The notes: generated from the sequence alone by a model not told the origin. 15,116 bases of DNA from Anaerolinea thermophila (GCA_022729775.1 DZBA01000043.1:1-15116), one strand, 5' to 3'. Numbered from the stretch's first letter, positions 1 through 7,296 are shown. Numbers and translations: made by a program.

Positions 1-34
1 AATTCTTCTTCTCTTTTTTTTCAGATGGAATCAT
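1..34 (-). CDS. 5' end of a gene leaving the window (partial, unidentified)
   Basis: Read on the minus strand, a GGGAG ribosome-binding site (44-40) lies five bases before an ATG at 34-32. The frame stays open to the window edge and encodes MIPSEKKEKKN, a lysine-rich start. This looks like a genuine initiation region, but eleven codons are too few to name a product. It would be the next gene downstream of mutY, about 105 bp away. The alternative is that the match between Shine-Dalgarno sequence and ATG is coincidental in an AT-rich gap. Confidence 0.4.
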   Translation of the reverse strand, partial: MIPSEKKEKKN

Positions 35-85
35 TTTTTCTCCCAAATATTACGACGATATTTTTTAATGTAATGCAGTATAACG

Positions 86-155
86 AAAAACCCGCCTTCT
101 GTAATCGTCACTTTTGTTATTTTTCCCACAAACAAACATCACATCAACAGGCGGG
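86..155 (-). terminator. Possible long-loop hairpin with T-tract after mutY
   Basis: On the minus strand, CCCGCC (155-150, inside the last mutY codons) can pair with GGCGGG (96-91). The latter is followed directly by TTTTT (90-86). The neighbouring TGT/ACA can also pair across a three-base bulge. The loop is 53 nt, unusually long for an intrinsic terminator, so this is a weak call. The rest of 1-138 is AT-rich and holds no other feature I can support apart from the start of the next gene. Confidence 0.25.
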
Positions 156-1173
156 CAACCTCGCGGTCTATTTTTCCCATCGGATACTCACCCAACTTGC
201 CTACGCGCAACCACTTTAATTTAACGGCATCGGGCAACGAAATCGCTTCGCATGAGAATACATGAACCGTCACTTTGAAATGGGTATAAGCATGATTAAT
301 CACCCCCAGCGCATTTTTTTGTTTGACCTTTATTTGATATGCGGCGCGAATCGCTTCGGTCAACTCACCCGCCGGGTCAGACTCCACGCGCGCGTTTGGG
401 AACTCCCACATGCCGCCGAGCAAACCAGCGGACGGGCGCTGGCACATCAACACGCGCCCGCGTTGAACAATGACAGCCGCCGCCTGAAGATAATGCGGAA
501 TTTTTTTCTTCGGCTTCAAAACAGGACGCGCATCCTGCGCGCCAGATTCGCGCGCTTTGCAAATCTTCATCAACGGACAGATCAAGCAGCGCGGATTTTT
601 TGGGATGCAAATCGTCGCGCCCAAATCCATCAACGCCTGATTGTAGTCACCTGCCCTGCCTTTGGGTAAATTTTGCGCGGCAAGCTCCCATAAATTTTTT
701 TCACCCACCGGGGAATCTGCAAATTCGGTCACATCATATAAGCGGGAAAAAACGCGGCGTAGATTCCCATCGAGGGTGGGTTCATCCATGCCAAACGCCA
801 TCGAAGCGATTGCCCCAACGGTATAACGACCAATGCCCGGCAAACTCCGCAGGGCATCCAAATTGCGCGGCAAATCACCGTTGAATTTTTCGCTGACAGT
901 CTTTGCGGCTTTGTGCAAATTTCGCGCGCGGCTGTAATATCCCAACCCCTCCCAAGCGTTCAACACATCGCGCTCAGACGCCTTTGCCAGCGCGTGAACA
1001 GTTGGAAACAAACGCATCCATTTTTCAAAATAAGCGACAACCGTCTCGACGCGGGTTTGTTGAAGCATAATTTCTGAAACCCAAACCGCGTATGGGTCTG
1101 GATGGTCGCGCCAAGGGAGAATCCGCTTGTGCTGGTCATACCACTTAAGAAGCAGTCGCGGAAGAAGGTTCAT
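139..1173 (-). CDS. mutY: A/G-specific adenine DNA glycosylase MutY
   Basis: This base-excision repair enzyme removes adenine mispaired with 8-oxoguanine. The 344-aa protein has the expected architecture. The N-terminal catalytic domain has EIMLQQTRV with Glu34 as the likely catalytic acid. A helix-hairpin-helix LPGIGRYT lies near 111-118, followed by LDGNLRRV with Asp135. A [4Fe-4S] cluster loop follows with C189-x6-C196-x2-C199-x5-C205. The C-terminal part is the NUDIX-like 8-oxoG recognition domain, with GGMWEFPN at 253-260. The short motif that recognises 8-oxoG, usually Phe-Ser-His, appears to be Y296-T297-H298 here. The ATG overlaps the TGA of the upstream membrane-protein gene in an ATGA arrangement, which suggests translational coupling. 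It is the last complete gene of the run that begins with sufC. Confidence 0.96.
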   Translation of the reverse strand: MNLLPRLLLKWYDQHKRILPWRDHPDPYAVWVSEIMLQQTRVETVVAYFEKWMRLFPTVHALAKASERDVLNAWEGLGYYSRARNLHKAAKTVSEKFNGDLPRNLDALRSLPGIGRYTVGAIASMAFGMDEPTLDGNLRRVFSRLYDVTEFADSPVGEKNLWELAAQNLPKGRAGDYNQALMDLGATICIPKNPRCLICPLMKICKARESGAQDARPVLKPKKKIPHYLQAAAVIVQRGRVLMCQRPSAGLLGGMWEFPNARVESDPAGELTEAIRAAYQIKVKQKNALGVINHAYTHFKVTVHVFSCEAISLPDAVKLKWLRVGKLGEYPMGKIDREVARLLM

Positions 1174-3623
1174 GGTTTACATGGATTGGGAAGCGGCGCA
1201 CTTTGAAAAAATTGTCCGTTGAAAAGAATCGCGCGGACTTCGTAATGGTCTTCCATTTTGCACGCCAGCGCAGTGACATCCACGCCTTGCGGAAAATCGA
1301 GCAAATCTTTGGTTGGGAAAACCATGTCATATCTTTGCGAATTGAGCAGGAGGAAGGTCAGGCGCGGGTAACCTCGAACCTTATACGCGGACCAGGGGTG
1401 CGCGGAACTCATCCCCTCATCGCGGCGATACATGCGCGGGTACATCATAACCCCTTCGACGATGAGCGCGTTTGGCTGGTCGAGAAAAACGCGGACATCA
1501 TCCGCTGCGTAGCTGCCCACCCGCTCGATTAACTGCTCCTGCGTAGATGTGTAACGCGGCGCGGCAAATCCCTTTGCAAGCCACGGGGTCGCGCCAACAA
1601 ACATAAACAGCGCAATGAAAAGAATATATCGCGGACGAAAATCGCGCGGCGAGATTGGCTTTGTTTCGGACTCACAGTTTGGCGAAAAAGTTTTTTCGTG
1701 TTTTGCGCCGAACAAAAGCAGCGCGCCGCCGAGAATTTCCATGATGCCAATCGCAAAATAAAAATAAACAACCCAATCTATCGGCATGTTATAACGCCAA
1801 CTCGAAAAGCGCGAGACCGCATTGGAAAGCGCGTACCCAATATTCACCGCCAGCGGAATCAAGCCAAGCCAGCGCGCGCGCCGCCATGCGGCGCCAAGTC
1901 CCACCGCGATTACAACCAAATAGAGAATCAGCAGCGCAAGGTTGTACCACGTTATCGTTCCGTCCCACGCGACCCAATATGGATTCACCGGCGCGAACAA
2001 ACCGTCAAATCTTTCGATGAGGGGCAGCGAAAGCAGCCCGCCGATTTCCGTGTTCAAAAAATGCGCGGCAAGGAAGGTCGCAACATAAGCGGGATTTTCG
2101 CGGGTAAAGGAAATTATTTTTTCAGAAATTTTGTCTGTTTCGTGATTGTACAAACTCAAGTCATTGTTGCCAGTAAAGCCGTATTGACTATAGATGACCG
2201 CGACCTGACGCGGGTCATCGAATGTGAATTTACCCGTCAGGGCGTAGTTGTGCGTCAGCCACGGAATGACAGTCAACACCATTGGAATCACAAAGATGAC
2301 GCCGGCAACAATCCAATCCTTTGTTTTGCGTTGATAAGCAAACCACGCCAAGATGAAAACAACAGGCAGCACGATCAGGGATTGCGTGCGGAAGAGCAAT
2401 ACCAAGCCAAAGAAACCGCCGGTCAACAAAGTGGATTTCAAGTCGCGCTTTTCGAGCCACCACAAAAAGACCAGGGAAAGGAAAACAAGCGAAAGCGCGG
2501 TGGGAAAATCGGTGGTGAATATTTTAGAATTTGCAACGCGCACAGTGGATGAGAGCCATAGTCCCGTGAGTTCACGGAAGATGGCAAACAGAGCAACGGT
2601 CACACCAGCGGCGGGAGTGTGCAGCTTCTTTCCGAGAAAATATAAAGCAACGGGAAACAACGCAAGCACGCAAGTCTGCGCGGCGATGATGGCAGGATAG
2701 TTTTGCCCAAAAAGAAAATGCAGGAATGCAAGGAAGGTCACATACAGCGGACGAGGCGGGATGCTGTTCAAATAACCGGTGCCGATGAGCAAGGTTTGCG
2801 AGAGGTAGTCGTAAAATCCCGCATCGGAATATGGCAGCGGAAGATTAGTGGGCGGCGTAATGGGCGCGTAAAAACTATTTTGTAAAACGCTGACCGGGAC
2901 GCCCAGCCAGAGAATCACAGCCGTAAGATAAAGCGCGAAGGGAATCAGAAAACGAGAGAGGACACCCGGTAATGAGCGGGCATTGACGGCATAAAGAAGC
3001 AGCGCAAAGCCAACAAGAATGGAAAGAATGAATTGCCAGCCAAGAATGGCAATGCCGGGCTCGCCCCAATAAGCCGTGTCACGAGTGACGCCGATTTTTG
3101 TAATTGCAACGAATAGAAATATGAGAAATAAAATACAAAACGCAAACAGCGCGGAAAGATACACTGGTTTGCGTTTGAAGAATTCCTGCGGGTGAAGCCC
3201 ATTCCGAAGCAGCAGGGAAAGAAGCGAAGATTGAAAGCCCAGCGCAAGAAGATACCAAAGCAGCGGGCTGACTCTTTCATAATAAGGCAGCATCCGCTGC
3301 GGGTCGAGATAACGCAAGAGAAACAGGGTCAGGCTTGCGGCGAGGAAAAGAAGCGCGGAAAAAATCAGCGCGGCGGTGTAATGCTCGAAGCGAAAGGAAG
3401 GTCGGCGGGCGAAAAATCCCAGCGCGAGTCCCATCACAAAAAAAATAACCAGGATGCCGAACAAAACAAGGCGCGCGGCAGAAAGCCCGTTTTCAGATGG
3501 AATCCATAAGAGCGCGGCAGCCGCAAACAGGGATTCAAAAGCCGCGGCAAAGAAAAACCACGGCAAGAGAAATGAAAAGGTTTTTATGTCCTTTTCAGGA
3601 TTTATTGTTTGAATGGGAAGCAT
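1170..3623 (-). CDS. Large multi-pass membrane protein, GT-C/GT39-like glycosyltransferase
   Basis: The predicted protein has 817 aa with a dozen or more hydrophobic segments. The region around residues 264-310 resembles the first external loop of ArnT/PMT-type (GT-C) glycosyltransferases: YSDAGFYDYLSQ with Asp267, then IPPRPLYVTFLAFLHFLFG. These enzymes move sugars from polyprenyl-phosphate carriers to lipids, proteins or glycans on the outer face of the membrane. A block of about seven extra hydrophobic segments (residues 17-245) precedes this core. A soluble C-terminal part (about 690-817) follows the last segment. The frame is open upstream to 3734, but that start would overlap the 100-aa gene. 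I chose the ATG at 3623-3621, where the hydrophobic N-terminus begins; its AGGAG lies about 17 nt away, so the start is uncertain. The acceptor and sugar cannot be told from sequence. Confidence 0.7.
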   Translation of the reverse strand: MLPIQTINPEKDIKTFSFLLPWFFFAAAFESLFAAAALLWIPSENGLSAARLVLFGILVIFFVMGLALGFFARRPSFRFEHYTAALIFSALLFLAASLTLFLLRYLDPQRMLPYYERVSPLLWYLLALGFQSSLLSLLLRNGLHPQEFFKRKPVYLSALFAFCILFLIFLFVAITKIGVTRDTAYWGEPGIAILGWQFILSILVGFALLLYAVNARSLPGVLSRFLIPFALYLTAVILWLGVPVSVLQNSFYAPITPPTNLPLPYSDAGFYDYLSQTLLIGTGYLNSIPPRPLYVTFLAFLHFLFGQNYPAIIAAQTCVLALFPVALYFLGKKLHTPAAGVTVALFAIFRELTGLWLSSTVRVANSKIFTTDFPTALSLVFLSLVFLWWLEKRDLKSTLLTGGFFGLVLLFRTQSLIVLPVVFILAWFAYQRKTKDWIVAGVIFVIPMVLTVIPWLTHNYALTGKFTFDDPRQVAVIYSQYGFTGNNDLSLYNHETDKISEKIISFTRENPAYVATFLAAHFLNTEIGGLLSLPLIERFDGLFAPVNPYWVAWDGTITWYNLALLILYLVVIAVGLGAAWRRARWLGLIPLAVNIGYALSNAVSRFSSWRYNMPIDWVVYFYFAIGIMEILGGALLLFGAKHEKTFSPNCESETKPISPRDFRPRYILFIALFMFVGATPWLAKGFAAPRYTSTQEQLIERVGSYAADDVRVFLDQPNALIVEGVMMYPRMYRRDEGMSSAHPWSAYKVRGYPRLTFLLLNSQRYDMVFPTKDLLDFPQGVDVTALACKMEDHYEVRAILFNGQFFQSAPLPNPCKP

Positions 3624-3646
3624 GAACGAAAACCCAAAGTCTCCTC

Positions 3647-3949
3647 TTAAAATTGAAACCCAGCGCGGGCGTGAACAACCTTGTGCGAATAGTTTTTCAC
3701 GTACCCAAAGAGGCGTTCCTGCAAGAGCGCCCAATCAGCGGATGCAAGAATATGGCGTGCTTGTGAAATATCGCTGGCAAGTAAGCCGACTTGAATTTGA
3801 GGATACGAGCCATAAACAGTCGCCCATGCTTCGGCGGGCTGCAAGCCGAGTCGCTGCACACCAGGCACGAATTCACCGATGATGAATTCAAAATATTCCT
3901 GATCGCGCTCGGCTGCAATATCCCAGGTCATAATGACTTTAACAGACAT
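3647..3949 (-). CDS. Hypothetical 100-aa protein, possibly ferredoxin-like (dimeric alpha-beta barrel) fold
   Basis: I do not recognise a named family. The protein begins with a beta strand (KVIMTWDI). An amphipathic helix rich in Glu/Phe follows (QEYFEFIIGEFVPGVQRLG). Next come AEAWATVYGSYPQIQVGLL and a second helix (ISQARHILASADWALLQERL). This strand-helix-strand-strand-helix pattern resembles small dimeric alpha-beta barrel proteins such as ABM-like monooxygenases, but that is inference from pattern only. The ATG is one base after the stop of the metallo-hydrolase gene, and AAGG sits just upstream, so the two are almost certainly co-transcribed and possibly functionally linked. It ends 23 bp before the membrane-protein gene. 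Confidence 0.8.
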   Translation of the reverse strand: MSVKVIMTWDIAAERDQEYFEFIIGEFVPGVQRLGLQPAEAWATVYGSYPQIQVGLLASDISQARHILASADWALLQERLFGYVKNYSHKVVHARAGFQF

Positions 3950-3950
3950 G

Positions 3951-4598
3951 TTAACCTTTTTGATAATCTAAAACAACCACATGTGTTTCGGCTGGCAAAC
4001 CGGAGCGGGTGACTTTAAGAGAGGGTTGCGATTCGGGTTTGCTTAAGCCCATTTCCTTGATGAATTTGTTGAGCGGTTCAAGCGTAATTTTCGAGTCGGG
4101 TGTGGCGTAGTGCATGGGGATGACGAGATTCGGTTCCAACATGCTGATGATTTCGGCTGCTTTTGCCGCGTTGAGACTGTTGCCGCCGCCAACCGGCACA
4201 AGCGCGACGTTGACCGTGCCAAGCAGTTCGATTTCGCTTTGCGTGGGAATTTGCTGCAAATCGCCGAGGTGGGCAACGGTGATACCGTCATAATCAAAAA
4301 CGTAAACCGTGTTGCGAATTTTTTCTTTTGCCTTCTTGCCTGCGCTATCGGTTTGAACTGCCGTGATAAATACGCTGCCAATTTCAAATTCGCCGGGACC
4401 CGTTAATACGTGCGTTGAACTTTTAACCGCGTCGCTGCAATTGTGACCGGGCGCGTCGTGGCTGACCGTGACGATTTCAGCCTTGAGTTTAAGCGCCTCA
4501 TAGCCGACCGTTTTGCTGTCAAAAGGGTCTGTGACCACAGTGGCAAAATTACGCTCTGTTAGTCTAAAACATGAATGTCCGTACCAAGTAATTTCCAT
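3951..4598 (-). CDS. Metallo-beta-lactamase-fold metal-dependent hydrolase (UlaG/Lactamase_B_3-like)
   Basis: The 215-aa protein begins with EITWYGHSCFRL, the usual N-terminus of UlaG-like MBL-fold hydrolases. Likely metal-site and core residues are H8, D24, H47-D48 and H52 (in SHDAPGHN), GPGEFEIG (67-74), HLGD (110-113) and MHY with H163. The classic HxHxDH signature is reduced to SHDAPGHN, as in many members of this sub-family. The substrate cannot be predicted; relatives hydrolyse phosphoesters or lactones, and many have no known function. The start follows GGAGG (4614-4610) with an 11-nt spacer. The gene lies 41 bp after the Rieske gene and one base before the 100-aa gene. Confidence 0.88.
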   Translation of the reverse strand: MEITWYGHSCFRLTERNFATVVTDPFDSKTVGYEALKLKAEIVTVSHDAPGHNCSDAVKSSTHVLTGPGEFEIGSVFITAVQTDSAGKKAKEKIRNTVYVFDYDGITVAHLGDLQQIPTQSEIELLGTVNVALVPVGGGNSLNAAKAAEIISMLEPNLVIPMHYATPDSKITLEPLNKFIKEMGLSKPESQPSLKVTRSGLPAETHVVVLDYQKG

Positions 4599-4623
4599 AA
4601 AAAGTGTAGCCTCCGAAGCACAT

Positions 4624-4629
4624 ATTATA
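4624..4629 (-). promoter_or_regulatory. Candidate -10 box for an internal promoter before the MBL-fold gene
   Basis: A perfect TATAAT is read on the minus strand in the 41-bp gap after the Rieske gene, about 26 bp before the MBL start codon. A transcript starting near 4617 would still carry the GGAGG ribosome-binding site. No good -35 hexamer is seen 17 bp upstream, so this is a weak call. If real, it would uncouple the MBL-to-mutY genes from the suf operon. Confidence 0.3.
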
Positions 4630-4639
4630 CCTTGACTGC

Positions 4640-4987
4640 TTACTCCTTTGGCATTCCTATAAAAATTTTTCCATCGCGGATTTGAACCGGGTACGCGGGA
4701 ATATCCACCGCTGCGGGCATGGATATCGCCTTCCCATTGCGGACATCGAACTCCGCGCCGTGACGCGGACAGATGATGTGATGATCTTCGATGACCCCAT
4801 CTCCCAGCGGACCTTCGTCATGCGTGCAAATATCGCCGATAGCGAAAAATCCGCCCGCGATATTGAAGATGACAATCGGCTTTTCACCAACATCCACAAA
4901 CAACCGCCCGCCGTTGGGGAGTTCGGAGGCGGGGGCGATTTCTACAAATTCAAGATTCGATTCGGGTTGGGCAGTGTAATTGAACAT
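4640..4987 (-). CDS. Small Rieske-type [2Fe-2S] ferredoxin
   Basis: This 115-aa single-domain Rieske protein has C54-T-H56 and C73-P-R-H76, the two Cys-x-His / Cys-x2-His halves that bind a [2Fe-2S] cluster with two cysteines and two histidines. It lacks a membrane anchor and catalytic domain. That resembles ferredoxin components of ring-hydroxylating dioxygenases, but no oxygenase gene is nearby. Its place directly behind sufU suggests a role as an electron carrier or client in Fe-S assembly. I chose the ATG at 4987-4985: it is one base after the sufU stop, and GGTGGAG from the end of sufU serves as its ribosome-binding site. A longer in-frame start at 5032 would overlap sufU and add residues unlike Rieske proteins. 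Confidence 0.92.
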   Translation of the reverse strand: MFNYTAQPESNLEFVEIAPASELPNGGRLFVDVGEKPIVIFNIAGGFFAIGDICTHDEGPLGDGVIEDHHIICPRHGAEFDVRNGKAISMPAAVDIPAYPVQIRDGKIFIGMPKE

Positions 4988-4988
4988 T

Positions 4989-5384
4989 TCACTCCACCAA
5001 ATCATCACTTGCTTCGCCGAGTCCGTACACACCTGCCTTCAAGACTTTGAGCGAAAGCAACGCGCACTTCAAGCGCACGGGACCGAGGTCAATGCCGAGC
5101 AATTCCAACACGGAATCTTTATTCAATTTCTTCACTTCTTCCAACGACTTGCCAATGATGGATTCAAGCAGCAAATCTGCTGAGGCTTGCGAGATGGCGC
5201 AGCCGTGACCGTCGAAACGCGCATCGGTCACAACCCCATCTGCGTTAACGCGCAAATCAATCTGAATGTGATCGCCGCACAGCGGGTTATTATCCGCAAA
5301 CGAAATATCATGCGGGTCGAGTTTTCCGCGATACGAGGGATTTTTATAATGCTCGATAATTACTTCACGATATAAGTCGTCCAT
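4989..5384 (-). CDS. sufU: SufU/IscU-type sulfur-transfer or scaffold protein
   Basis: This 131-aa protein of the IscU/SufU fold begins MDDLYREVIIEHYKNP, typical of SufU. Conserved metal ligands are C36-x-D38 (in LCGD), C62 (in GHGCAISQAS) and C107 (in RLKCALLSLK). Lys106 stands where IscU has its histidine, which marks the SufU side of the family. The C62-C107 spacing of 45 is close to IscU, so the roughly 20-residue insertion of Bacillus-type SufU appears absent. SufU normally accepts persulfide from SufS at a zinc site. The ATG at 5384-5382 has GGAG five bases upstream; a longer frame reaching 5438 runs through repeat-rich intergenic DNA and is unlikely to be translated. It lies between sufS and the Rieske gene. 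Confidence 0.93.
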   Translation of the reverse strand: MDDLYREVIIEHYKNPSYRGKLDPHDISFADNNPLCGDHIQIDLRVNADGVVTDARFDGHGCAISQASADLLLESIIGKSLEEVKKLNKDSVLELLGIDLGPVRLKCALLSLKVLKAGVYGLGEASDDLVE

Positions 5385-5404
5385 ACGTTCTCCGTGATTC
5401 GGTG

Positions 5405-5449
5405 TCAAGTGTTCCCGTATCACGTGACACTGAATCACATGACACTTGA
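5405..5449. repeat. Imperfect palindrome with internal direct repeats between sufS and sufU
   Basis: TCAAGTGT (5405-5412) is the reverse complement of ACACTTGA (5442-5449). Between and across these arms, ATCACGTGACACT (5419-5431) is repeated as ATCACATGACACT (5434-5446), 12 of 13 identical. It contains the palindrome CACGTG. It fills most of the gap before the sufU ribosome-binding site. There is no T-tract, so it is not an intrinsic terminator. Confidence 0.6.
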
Positions 5450-5455
5450 AACTTT

Positions 5456-6679
5456 CTACCCAAACATTTTCTTCACTTTATACAATCCATTCACCAACAA
5501 ATCCACTTCATCCTTTGTCGAATAAAGATAGAAAGAAGCGCGGCTGGTGGCAGGGATGCCAAATTTTTCATGCAGCGGCTGCGCGCAGTGATGCCCCGCG
5601 CGAACGGCGATGCCATCCTGATCCAAAATTTGCGCGACATCGTGCGGGTGGATTCCTTCCAGCGTGAACGCGGCGACCCCGCCCTTGTGATTCGCGTCGG
5701 GACCGAACAACTTCACGCCCGGAATTTCCTCCAGCCGTTCAAGCGCGTACTCTGTAATCTCATGTTCGTGCGCGGCGATATTGTCCATGCCAATCGCTTT
5801 GAGATAATCCACTGCCGCGCCGAATCCAATTGCTTCCGCGATGGCGGGCGTGCCAGCCTCGAATTTATGCGGCAAGCTGTTCGCGCGGAACGAGCGCAAT
5901 TTTACTTCCTTGATCATGTCGCCGCCGCCCAAAAACGGGGGCATGGCTTCAAGCAAGGATGACTTTCCATACAACGCGCCTATGCCCGTCGGTCCGCACA
6001 TCTTGTGCGCGGAGAAAGCGTAGAAGTCCGCGTCGAGTTCGCGCACATCCACATTGAGATGCGGGACAGATTGCGCGCCATCCACCAAAGCCAACGCGCC
6101 AGCCTCATGCGCCATGCGGATGATTTCGCGCGCGGGGTTGATCGTGCCGAGGACGTTGCTCATGTGCGCAAATGAGACCAACTTTGGGCTGCGAGTCAAG
6201 AGCGCGGCGTAGGCAGTCAAATCAAGCAAGCCGTTTTCGGTCACGGGGATAAATTCGAGTTCGATGCCGCGCTCGGCTTGAAGCATGTGCCAGGGGACGA
6301 GGTTCGAGTGGTGTTCCATCTCGGTCAGGACGACCAGATCGCCCGCCTTGAGATTTGTCCGCGCCCAACTGTATGCCACAAGGTTAATCGACTCGGTGGT
6401 GTTGCGCGTGTAAATCACCTCGCGCGATGAAGCGGCGTTGATGAATTTTGCGATTCGTTCGCGCGCGCCTTCATATAACGTGGTGGCTTCCTCTGCCAGC
6501 GTATGCACGCCGCGATGGATGTTCGCGTTGCTGCGGCGGTAATAATCATTCATCGCTTCGATCACTTGAATTGGCTTCTGCGATGTGGCGGTGGAATCCA
6601 AATAAATTACGCGCTTGCCGTTGCTGGTTTCGCGTTCAAGGATGGGAAAGTCTTTGCGGATTTGTTCGATGTTTAGCAT
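5456..6679 (-). CDS. sufS: Cysteine desulfurase SufS (class II, PLP-dependent)
   Basis: SufS converts L-cysteine to L-alanine and holds the released sulfur as a persulfide for Fe-S assembly. The 407-aa protein has the full family length. H123-H124 lie in EMEHHSN, and D200 and Q203 (VDGAQS) contact the PLP cofactor. Lys226 in FSAHKMCGPTG forms the Schiff base. The catalytic cysteine is C365 in RAGHHCAQP, the short loop typical of group II desulfurases that need a partner (SufE or SufU). SufU lies next downstream and no sufE is in the window. The start MLNIEQIRKDFPIL matches the family N-terminus, but no clear Shine-Dalgarno sequence precedes it; a palindromic repeat lies upstream. Confidence 0.97.
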   Translation of the reverse strand: MLNIEQIRKDFPILERETSNGKRVIYLDSTATSQKPIQVIEAMNDYYRRSNANIHRGVHTLAEEATTLYEGARERIAKFINAASSREVIYTRNTTESINLVAYSWARTNLKAGDLVVLTEMEHHSNLVPWHMLQAERGIELEFIPVTENGLLDLTAYAALLTRSPKLVSFAHMSNVLGTINPAREIIRMAHEAGALALVDGAQSVPHLNVDVRELDADFYAFSAHKMCGPTGIGALYGKSSLLEAMPPFLGGGDMIKEVKLRSFRANSLPHKFEAGTPAIAEAIGFGAAVDYLKAIGMDNIAAHEHEITEYALERLEEIPGVKLFGPDANHKGGVAAFTLEGIHPHDVAQILDQDGIAVRAGHHCAQPLHEKFGIPATSRASFYLYSTKDEVDLLVNGLYKVKKMFG

Positions 6680-6703
6680 GGGAAGAGTAAATTAGATAAA
6701 CAA

Positions 6704-6733
6704 GTAGACAGGTATACGTGTGTACCTGTTTAC
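6704..6733. repeat. Hairpin-forming word repeat between the 183-aa gene and sufS
   Basis: GTAGACAGGTA (6704-6714) and TACCTGTTTAC (6723-6733) form an 11-bp stem with one G-T pair and an 8-nt loop. A further related word, TACCTGCC, follows directly. No T-tract follows on either strand. It lies in the 65-bp gap just upstream of sufS and could affect mRNA stability or translation there. Confidence 0.55.
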
Positions 6734-6744
6734 CTGCCTACATC

Positions 6745-7296
6745 CTAATAATCTGGAATGAATTCTTTTTTCTCGGCGGGCTTCTTGCCCGTTGTCACCG
6801 GGCGGATATGCTCGGAGTTGATCGGGAACCACAGGATGCGGTCAGGAACCATCCAGCCGTCGGTGAGATACACATTCGAGCGGAATTGCACCGCCGCGAG
6901 TTTATGATCCACCTGCACGATGATGCCCTTCACCCATCCGCGAATGCGGTCGCGGTTTTTGTCATGGTCACAGAATACCTCAACAGTGTCGCCCACTTCA
7001 AACGCATATTCCGCGCCGGGCGCTTTCATAAAGTTAAACTGCGTATGACGCAAAGTCGCCTGCTTCAGCGTGGACTTGCGGCGCTCCGTCATCAGCCCGG
7101 CAACACGCTTCGCGCTTGCCGCAGGTCGGGCTGGCGAAGACGATCTTTCCACAGTCTGACGAGCCTCGCCTTTTTCTTTGACAACCGGCTTTTCTGGCTT
7201 GCTAACCGCCCTTTTGGGAGCATCTTGCGGCTTCACCATTTTTTTCACCGCTGTCTTTGGCTTCGCCTTGCTTTTTACTTTCGATTTGTCTGCCAT
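6745..7296 (-). CDS. Uncharacterised 183-aa protein inside the suf operon: basic disordered tail plus SH3/Tudor-like domain
   Basis: I do not recognise this family. Residues 1-80 are rich in Lys, Ala, Pro and Ser and are probably disordered. The C-terminal part (about 95-168) is rich in beta-strand patterns: FEVGDTVEVFCDHDKN, then WVKGIIVQVD, LAAVQFRSNV and GWMVPDRILWFP. This pattern suggests a small SH3-, Tudor- or KOW-like barrel. It has no cysteine pair, so it is unlikely to bind a cluster by the usual motifs (its only cysteine is C109). The basic tail would suit nucleic-acid or ribosome binding. The ATG follows AGGA with an 8-nt spacer. Its position between sufD and sufS, on the same strand, suggests shared expression with the Suf system. 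Confidence 0.85.
   Translation of the reverse strand: MADKSKVKSKAKPKTAVKKMVKPQDAPKRAVSKPEKPVVKEKGEARQTVERSSSPARPAASAKRVAGLMTERRKSTLKQATLRHTQFNFMKAPGAEYAFEVGDTVEVFCDHDKNRDRIRGWVKGIIVQVDHKLAAVQFRSNVYLTDGWMVPDRILWFPINSEHIRPVTTGKKPAEKKEFIPDY

Noticed and set aside
1698..2552. Long plus-strand open frame (284 aa)
   Set aside because: It lies antisense to the membrane-protein gene, is polar and repetitive with no family resemblance, and fits a shadow of hydrophobic codons on the other strand.
3624..3734. Longer start for the membrane protein (37 extra residues)
   Set aside because: It would overlap the 3' end of the 100-aa gene, and the extra residues are polar and unlike a membrane-protein N-terminus; the hydrophobic start fits the ATG at 3623.
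4988..5032. 15-residue extension of the Rieske protein into sufU
   Set aside because: It would overlap sufU, whereas the ATG at 4987 has a clear ribosome-binding site.
5385..5438. 18-residue N-terminal extension of SufU
   Set aside because: It is a translation of the palindromic repeat region; the ATG at 5384 has GGAG at good distance and matches the family start.
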